64,000 nt of DNA from DASQFQ01 sp963802905 (GCA_963802905.1 CAWDKH010000012.1:62001-126000), one strand, 5' to 3'; positions 38,391 to 48,901 are shown, counted from the first letter of the stretch. A program made the numbers and translations. Notes: generated by a model not told the origin, from the letters alone.

Positions 38391-40757
38391 CTACTGCTTC
38401 GTCATGGCGATCTTGAGTCGCTCCTCGGGCGTGATGAGGTGGTCGAGGTCTTCGGCGGCGTCGGCGATGTCGATCTGCACCCACTCGACGGTCCCGTTGA
38501 AGTGACTGCCCTCCGGGGTGTAGTCACTGCTGACGGCTGAGGCGGTGTCGGAGCCGACGTCGCAGGTCTCGTCGGCCGAGTAGATCATCGGGACGGTGCC
38601 CTCGACGCGGCCCTCGCCGGCCTTCGTGCCGTCGACGTAGAGCGAGACCGTGCCGCCCTTGCCAAGGCCGCCGCCGTCGTAGTCGAACTCCATGCGGACC
38701 TGATGCGTGCCCGGCGGGATCTCCGCGTTGCCCTCGACGTGGAAGTGCTGGACGCCGAACAGGTTGTAGGCGTACTTCGGCTTCCCGTTCCTGGCGTACA
38801 GGCTCCAGCCGGCGAACGCGCCACCCTGGGCCACGATCACGCCCTCGGCGCCGCCGTCCGGGACCGCCAGCTCGGCGGTGACCGAGTGCGACTTGTTCTT
38901 GACGTTGATCACCGCGTTCTCGCTGAGGCGTCCCATCCCGCCGAAGAGCAACTGCGAGTTGCCCTTGACCAGCGTCGGGCGCCCTGCGAGGTCGGAGTTG
39001 AAGCGCTCGACGCGCCGGTCATCGAGCGGGAGCACGTTGTACTTCCGCGCCTCCTCCATGAAGAGCGCCTTGAGCTCCTCGAGCTTCTCGGGCATCTCCG
39101 CCGCGAGGTCGCGCGCCTGGCTCCAGTCCGTGTTGGTGTCGTAGAGCTCCCAGGTGTCGTCGGCGAACGGCCCTGGAGCCTCCGGGATCCACGGCGTCGA
39201 GTGCCTGGTCACCGCGGTCCAGCCCTTGTCGTAGATCCCGCGGTTGCAGAACATCTCGAAGTACTGCGTCTCGTGGCGCTCCGCCGCGCCGGCGTCATCG
39301 AACGTGTAGCGCATGCTCACGCCCTCGATCGGCTTCTGCTGTACGCCGTGCACCGTCGTCGGCTCCGGCAGGCCGGCCGCCTCGAGGACCGTGGGCGCGA
39401 AGTCGATCACGTGGTGGAACTGGTTGCGCACCTCGCCGCGCGCCTGGATGCCCTCGGGCCAGTGGACGATCGTGCCGTTGCGCGTGCCGCCCCAGTGCGA
39501 GGCGATCTGCTTGGTCCACTGATACGGCGTGTCCATCGCGTGCGCCCAGCCCACGGCGTAGTGGTTGTAGGCCTCCGGCGTGCCGAACTTGTCGATGCGG
39601 TCGGCCATGAACTCGGTCGTCTGCAACGCGGCCGCGCCGTTGAGGTTGATCAGCTCGTTGAAGCTGCCGTCGAGGTCGCCCTCGCCGCTCGCGCCGTTGT
39701 CGCCGATGACGTAATAGACGAGCGTGTCACCGAGGATGCCGAGGTCGTCGAGTGAGTCGACCAGGCGCCCGACGTGGTGGTCGGTGTGTTCCAGGAAGCC
39801 GGCGTAGACCTCCATCTGGCGCGCGAGGACGGGCTTGAGGTCGTCCGGAGTGTCGTCCCAGGCGGGGATCTGGTCGGGCCGAGCGGTCAGCTCCGCGTCG
39901 GGCGGGATCACGCCGAGCTCCTTCTGGCGGGCGTACGTCTGCTCGCGCAGCGCATCCCAGCCCTGGTCGAACTTGCCCTTGTACTTCGCCGACCATTCGG
40001 GGGCCACGTGATGCGGCGCGTGGGTCGCTCCGGGCGCGAAGTAGACGAAGAAAGGCTTGTCCGCCATCAGCGCCTTCTGCTGGCGGATCCACTTGATCGC
40101 GCGGTCGGTCATGTCCTCGGTGAAGTGGTAGCCCTCCTCCGGGGTCTTGTCCGGCTCGACCGGCGTCATCCCCTCGTACAGCGCGGGGTAGTACTGGTTG
40201 GTCTCCCCGCCGATGAAGCCGTAGAAGTACTCGAAGCCGCCGCCGCCACTCGGCCACGAGTCGAACGGGCCGAGCGGGCTGGTCTCCCACACCGGCACCT
40301 CGTGGCACTTGCCGAACTGCGCGGTCGCGTAGCCATTGAGCTTCAGCGTCTCCGCCAGCGGTGCGCAGGTGTTCGGCCGGACCGAGTTGTAGCCCGGCGC
40401 CGAGGTCGCGATCTCCGTGATGCCGCCCATCCCGACCGTGTGGTGGTTGCGGCCCGAGAGCAGCGCCGCGCGCGTCGGCGAGCACAGCGCCGTGGTGTGG
40501 AAGCGCGTGAACTTCAGCCCCTCGCCGGCCAGGCGCTCGGCCGTCGGGGTCTGGCACGGGCCGCCGAACGCGCTCGCACACCCGAAGCCGGCGTCGTCGA
40601 TCAAGACCATCAGGACATTCGGCGCGCCCGCCGGCGGACGCAGCGGCTCGATCGGCGGGAACTTCGCGGCGGGATCCTTGGCGTCCTCGAAGACGGGACC
40701 GTCATAGGGCCGGTCCGGAATCGGCAGGGCGTCGCGCTGGATCTCGGGACCGCTCAT
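38391..40757 (-). CDS. Type I sulfatase (arylsulfatase family)
   Basis: 788 residues, long for the family. Metal ligands in VLMVLIDDAGFGCAS, the formylglycine motif TTALCSPTRAALLSGRNHH (Cys about 92), FGKCHEVP, then APGATHAPHHVAPEWS and VIGDNGASGEGDLDGS. The C-terminal 200 residues form a beta-rich domain (LFGGMGRLSENAVINVKNKS) seen in the long bacterial arylsulfatases related to choline and steroid sulfatases. No signal peptide is visible, so it acts in the cytoplasm unless exported otherwise. A formylglycine-generating enzyme is needed and is not in this window. Confidence 0.9.
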   Translation of the reverse strand: MSGPEIQRDALPIPDRPYDGPVFEDAKDPAAKFPPIEPLRPPAGAPNVLMVLIDDAGFGCASAFGGPCQTPTAERLAGEGLKFTRFHTTALCSPTRAALLSGRNHHTVGMGGITEIATSAPGYNSVRPNTCAPLAETLKLNGYATAQFGKCHEVPVWETSPLGPFDSWPSGGGGFEYFYGFIGGETNQYYPALYEGMTPVEPDKTPEEGYHFTEDMTDRAIKWIRQQKALMADKPFFVYFAPGATHAPHHVAPEWSAKYKGKFDQGWDALREQTYARQKELGVIPPDAELTARPDQIPAWDDTPDDLKPVLARQMEVYAGFLEHTDHHVGRLVDSLDDLGILGDTLVYYVIGDNGASGEGDLDGSFNELINLNGAAALQTTEFMADRIDKFGTPEAYNHYAVGWAHAMDTPYQWTKQIASHWGGTRNGTIVHWPEGIQARGEVRNQFHHVIDFAPTVLEAAGLPEPTTVHGVQQKPIEGVSMRYTFDDAGAAERHETQYFEMFCNRGIYDKGWTAVTRHSTPWIPEAPGPFADDTWELYDTNTDWSQARDLAAEMPEKLEELKALFMEEARKYNVLPLDDRRVERFNSDLAGRPTLVKGNSQLLFGGMGRLSENAVINVKNKSHSVTAELAVPDGGAEGVIVAQGGAFAGWSLYARNGKPKYAYNLFGVQHFHVEGNAEIPPGTHQVRMEFDYDGGGLGKGGTVSLYVDGTKAGEGRVEGTVPMIYSADETCDVGSDTASAVSSDYTPEGSHFNGTVEWVQIDIADAAEDLDHLITPEERLKIAMTKQ

Positions 40758-40858
40758 CGGGCTTCACTCCTCGGCAGGTGACTGACCGATCCTGCCGAGG
40801 CGACCGCACGCGAGCGAGGGTGCCGACACGCCTTCTGGCCGTCTGGTCTGCACGTCGG

Positions 40859-43064
40859 TCAGCTCGTCCGGTTGACCGTCGCGACGATCGAGTCGAGCTC
40901 GCGGTCCTCGAGCGCGCCGAGCATGACCAGCTTGGCGATCGGCATGTCGCCGACGAACGACTCCAACATCGCCGAGTCGGTGGCGGATGCGAACAGCGGC
41001 ACGGTGGCCAGCGCCGGCTCGACCAGGTCGCGCGCGACGGGGTCGGCCAGCCAGGCGCGCAGCGGCGTGAGGCGATCGAAGGGGATCCGCACCCGCTCGG
41101 GGAACTCGAGCGTCACGGTCTCCCGCAGGCGGATGTCGCGCGAGGACGCGCCGACGAGGATGTCGAACTCGCCGCTGTCGGTCCGCCAAGCCGCGATCCG
41201 GGTGTCGAAGGAGGCAAAGTCGCGCGGCGCGAGCTGGAAGGCGACCTCGCACTGCGCGCCCGGCTCGAGCGTCGGCTTGGCGAACGCCCTGAGCTCCTTG
41301 TCGGGGCGGCGCAGGTGTGGCGCGCGCTCGCGCACGTAGAGCTGGACGACCTCGGCCCCGGCGCGCTCGCCGGTGTTGGCCACCGTGAGCGTGACGTTCA
41401 TACCGTCGACGCGCAGGCCCGAGTACTCGAAGCTGGTGTAGGACAGCCCGTGGCCGAACGGGAACAGCGGCTCGATGCCGCGGGCGTCGTAGGACCGGTA
41501 GCCCGTGAACAGCCGGTCCGTGAAGTGGCTGCGCGCGTCGCCGTCGCCGGGGAAGTCGAGGTAGGCGGGCGTGTCGGCGAGTGCGATCGGGAACGTCTCC
41601 GACAGCCGCCCCGCCGGGTTCACGTGGCCGAGCAGCACGTCCGCGATCGCGCCGCCGCCGGCCTGGCCGCCCAGCCACGCCTCGACGATCGCGGGAGCGC
41701 GCGACGCCCACGGCATGGCGACCGCCGAGCCGTTCGTCAACACGACGACGGTGTTGGGCTGCACGTCGAGCACGGCGTCGACCAGTGCGGTGTGGCTCGC
41801 GGGCAGGTCGATGTGCGCACGGTCGACGCCCTCCGTCTCATAGGACGGCGGCAACCCGACGCAGACGACGGCCACGCGGGCGCCGCGCGCAGCATCCTGT
41901 GCCTCCCGCAGCAGCGCGGGATCCGGCGCCTCGTCATCGGCGTATCCGGCGGCGTACGTGCCGTGCGGCAGCTCGTCATGCAGGTTCTCGAGCCGCGTCG
42001 GCTTGACCTCCGAGCTGCCCGCGCCCTGAAAGCGCGGCACGCGTGCGAAACCGCCGATCAGCGCCACGCCGTCGGCAGCTTCGGCCAGCGGCAGCAGTGC
42101 GCCGTCGTTCTTGAGCAGGACGATGCCCGCCGCGGCCGCCCGGCGGGCGACGCGGTGATGCGCGTCGAGGTCCGGCGCAGGCGCCGGCTCCGCCGCCCCT
42201 GCCATCGCGCGCTGCACGAACACGAGCAGCTCCCGGACGAGCTCATCCAAGCGCGCCTCGTCGAGCCGTCCCTCGCGCACGGCCTCGACGACGGCAGCCG
42301 CAGTCGGCGACCCCGGCATCTGCAGATGCAGGCCGGCGGCGATCGACGCGACACGGTCGTTGACCGCCAGCCAGTCCGACATGACGATGCCGCTGAAGCC
42401 CCACTCGTCGACGAGGATCTCGCGCAGCAGCCGCCGGCTCTCCACGCAGTACTCGCCGTTCAGGCGGTTGTAGGACGCCATCACCGTCCACGGATCGGCT
42501 TCGTCGACGGCGATCTCGAACGGGCGCAGGTAGACCTCGCGCAGCGTGCGCTCGTCCACGATCGAGTCGGCGTACATGCGCCCCGTCTCGTGCTCGTTGG
42601 CGACCAGATGCTTCAAGCAGGCACCGACGCCGCGAGCCTGCACTCCGCGAACGAACGCGGCCGCCATCCGGCCGCTGAGCACCGGGATCCTCGGAGAAGT
42701 ACTCGAAGTTGCGCCCGCCGAGCGGCGAGCGCTTGAGGTTGATCCCCGGTCCCAGCAGCACGCCGACGCCCTCGGCGCGGCACTCCGCCGCGATCGCACC
42801 CGCAACCTCCTCGACGAGATCCAGATCCCACGAAGCGGCGAGCGAGGACTCCGTCGGGAAGCACGTCGCGGGCAGGGTGTTCGTGAGGCTGAGGTCCTCG
42901 GAGGAGCGGAGCTTGCGCAGGCCCGTCGGCCCGTCGGAGAGCCACACGGACGGGATGCCGAGCCGCTCGACCGCCACGGTGGTCCAGGCGTCGCGGCCGA
43001 CGGTCAGCGCCGCCTTCTCCTCGAGCGTCAGCTGGGCGAGCAGCTCATCCGCGCGCGTCTCCAC
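40859..43064 (-). CDS. Glycoside hydrolase family 3 beta-glycosidase (one frame break)
   Basis: About 734 residues when repaired. The GH3 N-terminal barrel has LSDGPTGLRK, the LGPGINLKRSPLGGRNFEYF signature and KHLVANEHETGR. The nucleophile Asp is in GIVMSDWLAVND. The second domain has VLLKNDGALLPLA and the acid/base Glu candidate in QGAGSSEVKPT. A fibronectin III-like C-terminal part follows (FPFGHGLSYTSFEYSGL, NTGERAGAEVVQLYV). The frame breaks at about 42686, after FEYFSEDP; removing one base continues as VLSGRMAAAFVRG. There is no signal peptide, so the enzyme acts on imported oligosaccharides or glycosides. Confidence 0.88.
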
Positions 43065-43092
43065 GTCAACCAGCGTACGTGGAGCACGGTCC

Positions 43093-43770
43093 TCAAGCGC
43101 AGCAGCCGGCGACGCAGCAGCCCTCGCCCCGCCACGCCTCGCGGCCCTCCTTGACCGCCACGGCGGCGATCAGGAGGCCGACGGCGGGGTCGAGCCACCA
43201 GGCGCCGACCAGCGCGTTGCCGAGCAGGCCGATCAGCAGCGCGCCCGCGAGGTAGGCGCAGAGCATGTTCTGGCGGCCCTCGCCCTTCGTCGCGGCGGAG
43301 CCGAGCTGGTCTGCGAGCCGCTGCTTGGCGACGCCCAACAGCGGCATCAGGATCACGCTCGAGATGGCGAGCCCGATCCCCACCCACGTCTCGTCCGGGT
43401 GCTGCGCGCCGACCAGCGCCCGCGCCGACTCGACGGCGACGTACGGCGCAAGGAGGAAGAACTGGATCGCCACGAGCTTCTGGGCGCGCTCCTCGGCCTG
43501 GGCCGAGAACATCCGGTGCCCGGTGAAGCGCCACACGATGACGAGGCTCGCGAAGCCCTCGATCGCGCTGTCGAGGCCGAAGCCGACGAGCGCGATCGAC
43601 GACGCCACGAGCCCGGCGGTGATCGCCACCGCGCCCTCGACGGTCATCCACGCGAGGCTCAGCCACGACAGCGTCCGCGCCCGCTTCGCCAGCCGGCGGT
43701 AGGTCGCCTCGTCGACGGCGGGAGCGGGCGCCGCCGGCAGGGTCGGCAGCTCGAGGCCCTGGAGGCTCAC
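43093..43770 (-). CDS. Cation diffusion facilitator-type metal transporter
   Basis: 225 residues with about six membrane segments. The CDF metal site region is ALVGFGLDSAIEGFASLVIV (Asp in GLDS) and the second site region is TKGEGRQNMLCAYLAG. The usual cytoplasmic domain is missing, giving a short form. It ends in a cysteine cluster GEGCCVAGCCA that could bind thiophilic ions. The GTG start overlaps the stop of the CadC-like regulator gene (GTGA), so efflux of the sensed metal (Cd, Zn or Pb) is likely. Confidence 0.85.
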   Translation of the reverse strand: MSLQGLELPTLPAAPAPAVDEATYRRLAKRARTLSWLSLAWMTVEGAVAITAGLVASSIALVGFGLDSAIEGFASLVIVWRFTGHRMFSAQAEERAQKLVAIQFFLLAPYVAVESARALVGAQHPDETWVGIGLAISSVILMPLLGVAKQRLADQLGSAATKGEGRQNMLCAYLAGALLIGLLGNALVGAWWLDPAVGLLIAAVAVKEGREAWRGEGCCVAGCCA

Positions 43771-44123
43771 GCGCGCGCGACCTCCCCAGCCAGCAGGACC
43801 TCGAGCAGCGCGCGCCCGCGGTCCGTCAGCCGGTAGAGCACCATCTTGCCGTCACGCCGGCTCTCCGCGAGCCCGAGCGAGCGCAGCGCGCGCACATGAT
43901 GCGAGACGAGGTTCTCCGCCCGCTCGGCGACCCAGGCGAGATCGCAGACGCAGAGCTCGTCCGCGCCCGCCAGCGCCGCCGCCACCATCAGCCGCGTCGG
44001 ATCCGACAGCGCCCGGGCATGCTCGGCCAGCCGCGCTGCGTCCCCCAGAGTCAGGCGCTCGTGGCGCAGCCGCTCGGCCTTCTCCAGGTCGAGACACAGC
44101 AGGTCACAGCGATCGTCTGGCAT
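43767..44123 (-). CDS. ArsR/SmtB metal sensor, CadC-like
   Basis: 118 residues. The winged helix has ALSDPTRLMVAAALAG and AENLVSHHVRALRSLGLAES, and the wing is RRDGKMVLYRLTD. Metal ligands match the alpha3N site of CadC closely: Cys6 and Cys10 at the N-terminus (RCDLLCLD) and Cys58 and Cys60 in ELCVCDL. CadC uses Cys7, Cys11, Cys58 and Cys60 for Cd/Pb. It should repress its own operon with the CDF transporter until metal binds. Confidence 0.88.
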   Translation of the reverse strand: MPDDRCDLLCLDLEKAERLRHERLTLGDAARLAEHARALSDPTRLMVAAALAGADELCVCDLAWVAERAENLVSHHVRALRSLGLAESRRDGKMVLYRLTDRGRALLEVLLAGEVARA

Positions 44124-44129
44124 CGGGTC

Positions 44130-44156
44130 ATCCTAATACCCATTGCTTCGTTATAC
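44130..44156. promoter_or_regulatory. AT-rich divergent promoter/operator of the CadC-like and thioredoxin-fold genes
   Basis: Only 45 bp separate the two divergent starts. TCCTAATACCCATTGC and TTCGTTATACG are strongly AT-rich for this DNA. TATTAG (minus) and TTATAC (plus) can serve as -10 elements. A partial dyad between CTAATA and TTATAC hints at the sensor's operator, which would then control both directions. Confidence 0.5.
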
Positions 44157-44168
44157 GCTCCGCCCGCC

Positions 44169-45074
44169 ATGCAGAGTGCGCTCACGCCACTCGACCGGGC
44201 AGCCGTCTGGCTCAACACCGAGCCGCTGACCGCGGACGCGTTGAGCGGCAAGGTCGTCGCGGTCGAGTTCTGGACCTACTCCTGCATCAACTGGCTGCGG
44301 ACCCTGCCGTACGTCAGGGCGTGGGCCGAGAAGTACGCCGACCGCGGGTTCGTGGTCGTGGGCGCGCACGCGCCCGAGTTCGGCTTCGAGCACGACCTCG
44401 ACAACGTGCGCCGCGCGTCTGGCGAGCTGGACGTCAGCTATCCGATCGTCATCGACAACGAGTTCGCGATCTGGCGGGCGTTCGGGAATCGCTACTGGCC
44501 CGCGCTGTACCTCGTCGATCGCGACGGGCGGATCCGCTTCCAGCACTTCGGCGAGGAGGCCTACGAGGAGACCGAGCGGGCGATCCAGCAGCTCCTGGAC
44601 GTCGACGAGGAGCTCGTGAGCGTCGATGCCGGCGGCGTTGCCGCGGCGGCCGACTGGCCGAGCCTGAAGTCCCCCGAGACCTACGTGGGAGCGGGGCGCG
44701 GCGAGCCCCGCGCCGGCGCGCGGCCCGACGAGCTGGCACTCAACGAGTGGGTGCTCACGGGCCAGTGGTCAGTCGGCGAGGAGGCCGCCGTGCTCGACAC
44801 GGCGCCGGGATCGCTCGCCTACCGCTTCGAGGGCCGCGACCTCAACCTGGTCCTCACACCGCCGCCCGGTGGCGCCGCGCGCTTCGCGGTCACGCTCGAC
44901 GGCCAGCCGCCCGGCGACGACCACGGGCTCGATACCGACGAGGCGGGCGAGGGCGCCGTCACCGAGCCGCGGATGTACCAACTCGTCCGCCACGACACGC
45001 CGATCCGGGAGCGCACGTTCGAGATCACGTTCCTCGACGCCGGCGTGGGCGTGTACGTCTTCACGTTCGGCTAG
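44169..45074 (+). CDS. Thioredoxin-fold (TlpA/DipZ C-terminal-like) protein with a one-cysteine active site
   Basis: 301 residues. The redoxin domain has VVAVEFWTYSCINWLRTLPY, where DipZ-type proteins have CINC. The second cysteine is tryptophan, so it cannot cycle a normal disulfide. VVVGAHAPEFGFEHDLDNVR and PALYLVDRDGRIRF complete the fold. The C-terminal 130 residues form a beta-rich domain (ALNEWVLTGQWSVG, GVGVYVFTFG) as in DipZ relatives. No signal peptide or membrane anchor is seen, although homologous domains work outside the membrane. It is divergent from the CadC-like regulator, so metal or thiol stress control is plausible. Confidence 0.8.
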   Translation: MQSALTPLDRAAVWLNTEPLTADALSGKVVAVEFWTYSCINWLRTLPYVRAWAEKYADRGFVVVGAHAPEFGFEHDLDNVRRASGELDVSYPIVIDNEFAIWRAFGNRYWPALYLVDRDGRIRFQHFGEEAYEETERAIQQLLDVDEELVSVDAGGVAAAADWPSLKSPETYVGAGRGEPRAGARPDELALNEWVLTGQWSVGEEAAVLDTAPGSLAYRFEGRDLNLVLTPPPGGAARFAVTLDGQPPGDDHGLDTDEAGEGAVTEPRMYQLVRHDTPIRERTFEITFLDAGVGVYVFTFG

Positions 45075-45077
45075 CGG

Positions 45078-45512
45078 TCAGGGCCGGGCGCCCACCTCTG
45101 CCCTCCCCTCGCTCCGCAACTTGACCATCTGCAGGAGCGCCGGGCTGAACGTGTGCTTGCGCGAGAAGGCGACCGCGCGCGACCGCAGGAGGTCGACGGC
45201 CGGGCTGTCCAGTGGCTCGCCGGACACCAGCAGGATCGCCACCCCGGGGTGCTCCTCGGTCAGCCGCCGCGCCGTCTCGATGCCGTCCATGCCCGGCATC
45301 CGGACGTCCATGATCACCATGTCGGGCCGGCACTCGCGCGCCAGCGCGAGGGTCTCCTCGCCCGATGCGGCCTCGCCCGCCCAGGTGAAGCCGGTGGTCG
45401 CGTCGACCACCTCGTGCGCGGCGTCTCGGAAGGGCCGCTGGTCGTCAACCACCAGCACCCGAACCAGCTGGGCTGAAGGATCGGCGGGTGGCATCTGACC
45501 ACGATCAACCAT
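45078..45512 (-). CDS. Single-domain response regulator (receiver only), second in the window
   Basis: About 144 residues from the ATG of MVDRGQMPPADPS; MPPADPS at 45494 is an equal candidate and the frame is open to 45566. Receiver motifs: VLVVDDQRPFRDAAHEVV, phospho-acceptor Asp in MVIMDVRMPGMDGIE, Ser in ILLVSGEPL, and Lys in AFSRKHTFSPALL. No output domain. It resembles the receiver at 35038-35445 in length and plan. No kinase gene is adjacent. It converges with the thioredoxin-fold gene 3 bp away. Confidence 0.82.
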   Translation of the reverse strand: MVDRGQMPPADPSAQLVRVLVVDDQRPFRDAAHEVVDATTGFTWAGEAASGEETLALARECRPDMVIMDVRMPGMDGIETARRLTEEHPGVAILLVSGEPLDSPAVDLLRSRAVAFSRKHTFSPALLQMVKLRSEGRAEVGARP

Positions 45513-45587
45513 GACCGGCCGGGGGGCCAGCCTGCCCACCGGCCGGAGCAGGGAAGCGCACACCACGACGCGCGCGCATGCGGGCGC

Positions 45588-48500
45588 TCACCGCACCCAC
45601 AGCCGGTGCGGGAGCACGCCCACCGCCGGCACGTACTGCCAGCCGCCGACGCGCCGCGAGGTGATGTCGACCCACCCCGGCTGGATCGTCGGGATCCACG
45701 GCGCCTGGTCGGTGATCCGGCGGTCGGCGCGTGCCCATAGCCGATTGGCGGCGGCGGGGTCGGTGCTCTGTAGGCGCCCGGCCCGGCGCGTCAGGCGGTC
45801 GACGCTGGGATCGCAGAAGCGGCTCGGGTTGGCCTCGCCCGCGCCGCAGCCCAGTTGCCGCATCCACTGCGACGCAGACGGGATGTCGGCCCACCAGCTT
45901 CCCGTCCCGATCTGGGCCGTGCCCCGCGGGCCCCCGGTGACGAGCTTCACGCGGTACCCGAGCCGCCGCAGCAGCGAGGCCATATAGCGGTCAAGCGGGC
46001 TCGCCCCCGGGGTCACGCCCGGGACCGCGTGATAGGTGATCGGGACGCCCGTGCTGTCGGAGGCGGCGATCAGCGCGCGGGCCTTGGCGAGGTCCGGCCC
46101 GGTCCAGCCCCCGGCCTCGTTCGGGTGGCGCGTGAAGGGGCAGTAGGGGACGTGACCGGGGATCGAGGCCGGCACGACCTGGCACAGCGGCCGCGAGCCG
46201 GGCCAGCCGCGGGCGAGCTCGCCGCGGTCGACGGCGTAGGCGAGCGCGCGGCGGACGCGGAGGTCGTCGAACGGCCGCGCGCGTGTATCCAGCCACGCGT
46301 ACTCGTCGCCCGCCACGGGCTGGATGTGGAGTTGGCGCGGGGTGCGGACCTTCAGGTCGTCGAACTGGCGGCTCGTGGGTACGTCGGTGGTGTAGTCGGC
46401 CCGCCCCGCGAGCACGTCGGCGACCGAGCGTGTGGTCTCGCCGCCGAGCTCCCAGAGGATGCGGTCCGGGTAGCCGTCCGGCTGCGCGGCAGGCGCCCGC
46501 TCGCGGAAGTACGGGTTGCGCCGCAGGTCGACGACCTGGTTGCGCACGAGCCGGGCGACTCGGTACGGACCGGTGCCCGGGACCGGGCCGTCGGCGGTCG
46601 GCGACGGGGCGAAGTTCGAGAGCGCCAGCGCCCACAAGAGCTCGGGATCGGGGTGCGCGAGGTGCAGCGTGACCGTGCCGGCCTCCTCGTCGGTGGCGAC
46701 GGCGGCGCCGAGGTCGCAGCGCCGCGGGCAGTCGCGGCTGCCGGTCAGCGCCTCGAGGTAGCCGGCCATGTACGGGTCGCTGCGGGCGGCGAGCTCGAAG
46801 CCGCGGCGGAAGTCCGCGGCCCGCACGCGGCGGCCGGTCCAGTAGCGGATGCCCGGGCGCAGGTGGAACGTGTACGTCCGCCCACCGTCCTGCGGCCGCG
46901 GGACGGCGAGCGCGAGATTGGGGACGAGCGAGCCGGTCGCCCCGGGGGTCACGGAGATGCCCGAGCAGGCCGTCGTAGCTGGCGTTGCGCAGGGCCGGCG
47001 GGGTGCTGCAGCACAGGTGCGTGTCGGGGTCGGCTATGTCGAGGGCCATCCGCACGCGCAGCGTTCCGCCGCGGTGGCTGCGCTTGTCCGCCTGCAGCGC
47101 CGCGAGGAGCCGGCCACCGTCGGCGGTCAGCGCGGTCGCCGGCGAGGAGAGGCGGGTGACCCGCGCGGACTCGCCGCGTGCGAGACGGGTGAGCGCCGGC
47201 GTGTCGCCCGCGGCCACCCACACGTGGCCGCCGAGCGCGGCGATCGCCGAAGCGGTGCCGCGCACCTGCTGGGTGAGCAGCACCGACGCGCGCGCGGGAT
47301 CGATCAGGGAGACGGTCGCGTCGAGCGTGTTCGCGACCCACACCCCGCCCGCGCCCGCGACGATCGGGCCGGCTCCGGAGCCGACCGCGATCTCCTCGCG
47401 CACCTGGCCGCTCCGCGGATCCAGCCGGGCGACGCGGCCGGCGCTCGGGACGCTCACCCAGACCGACCCGAAGCCGGTGGCAAGCCCGCCGGGCGGCCCG
47501 CGCAGCGTGGTGGTCCCGAGCTTCCGGCCCGTGCGGGCATCGATTCGGCTGACCGTCGGCTCGCGCGAGTCGGCGACCCAGACGACGTTGTCCGCGGCGG
47601 CGAGCTCGACCGGGCTGGCGCCGACCGCGATCCGCTGCACGACACGGTTCGTGTCGGCGTCGACGCGCACCACAACGTCATCGCGGGACGCCGCCACCCA
47701 GACGTCGCCGGCCGCGGTGACGACGCCGACGGGCCCGCCGCCCACTCGCACCGTCTGCGTCACGTCGCCGTCGCGGCCGAGCCGCAGCAGCGTCCCGTCG
47801 TCGGGCGACGTGGCCCAGCGCGCCCCCAGGCCGGTGGCGATGCGCGCGGCGGGCGAGGGCAGCGCCGTCGCCGCGCGCGCCCGCGCGTCGCCGGCGTCGA
47901 GGGCAACCAGGGCGGGCGCGCCGTGGACGGCGGCGAGCACGTCCGGTCTGTCGTCGCCGCGCGTGAACAGCCCGACGACGCTTGCGCACGCCAGCGCCGC
48001 GACGGCGGCGAGGGCCCAGCGGCGGCGCCAAGGCGCGGCCCGCGGCGCCGGCTCAGGCGGCGGCGCGGCCGGCGCCGACTCCAGCGCCGGGTCCTGGCGC
48101 AGGATGCGCTGCTGCAGCTCGCGCAGGCCGGGGCCAGGCTCGAGCCCCAGTTCGTCGACGAGGTCGCGCCGGACCGCCGCGTAGTGCTCGAGCGCGTCGG
48201 CCTGCGCGCCGGACCGGTACAGCGCCAGCATCAGCAGCTCGTCCAAGCGCTCCCGCCGGGGATGGTCGGCGGTCTCCCTCCGCAGCACCGCGAGCACCTC
48301 GGGGACGCGGCCGAGGTCGAGCTGCACCTGCGCCCACTCCTCCACCGCCGACAGCCGCGCCTGGGTCAGCGCGGCAGCGTCGGCCCGCAGCGCAGGCAAC
48401 TCCGCCAGGCCGTCCAGCGCCGGTCCGCGCCACAGCGCCAGCGCCTCGCCAAGCCGCGCGGCGGCCGTCCCCGCATCGCCCGCCTCGCGCCCGGCCGCCA

Positions 48501-48828
48501 CCAGCGCGTCGAACGCGTCGCGGTCGACGCCCGCGCCGTTGAGGGCGAGCCGGTAGCCGGCCGGCGCCGACTCGATCGCCGCGTCCTCGAGCCCCGCCTC
48601 GCGCAACGCCCGGCGCAAGCGGGAGACGTAGGACTCGACCGTCTGCCGCGCGCTCGGGGGCGGGTCGTCAGGCCACAGCGCGTCGACGAGCGCGTCACGG
48701 CTGACGAGCTGCCCGGCCCGCAGGACCAGGAGCGCCAGCACGACTCGCAGCTTCACTCCTCCGCCCAGCCGCACCTCCCCGGCCGGACCGCGCGCCGTCA
48801 ACGGACCCAACACGCTGAATTCCGACAT
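45588..48828 (-). CDS. Membrane-anchored SARP regulator fused to a beta-propeller and an oligopeptide-type solute-binding domain (one frame break)
   Basis: About 1079 residues after repair. Residues 1-95 are an OmpR/SARP winged helix (VSRDALVDALWPDDPPPSAR, SYVSRLRRALREAG). Residues 95-245 are the BTAD, ending ALEHYAAVRRDLVDELGLEP. A single membrane helix WALAAVAALACASVVGLF follows at about 268-285. Residues 290-600 are YVTN/NHL-like propeller blades (GSVWVSVPSAGRVARLDP and similar). The rest is an SBP_bac_5 domain (RTYTFHLRPGIRYWTGRRV, DLRVRRALAYAVDRGELARG). The order implies DNA binding inside and ligand binding outside. The frame breaks at about 46953, between GLLGHL and VTPGATGSLVPN. Start is the ATG of MSEFSVLGP. 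Confidence 0.85.
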
Positions 48829-48901
48829 CTCCTCGCGACCCTAGAGCGCCGTGCCAGCGCCACGCAAGGCGCGTGCAAGCGGCCTCGACGACGGTCCGGC
48901 C

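Noticed and set aside
38391..40757. Sulfatase and GH3 enzyme as a polysaccharide utilisation locus
   Set aside because: Neither has a signal peptide, there is no binding protein or transporter beside them, and the two genes are separated by about 100 bp without shared signals. Co-function is possible but unsupported.
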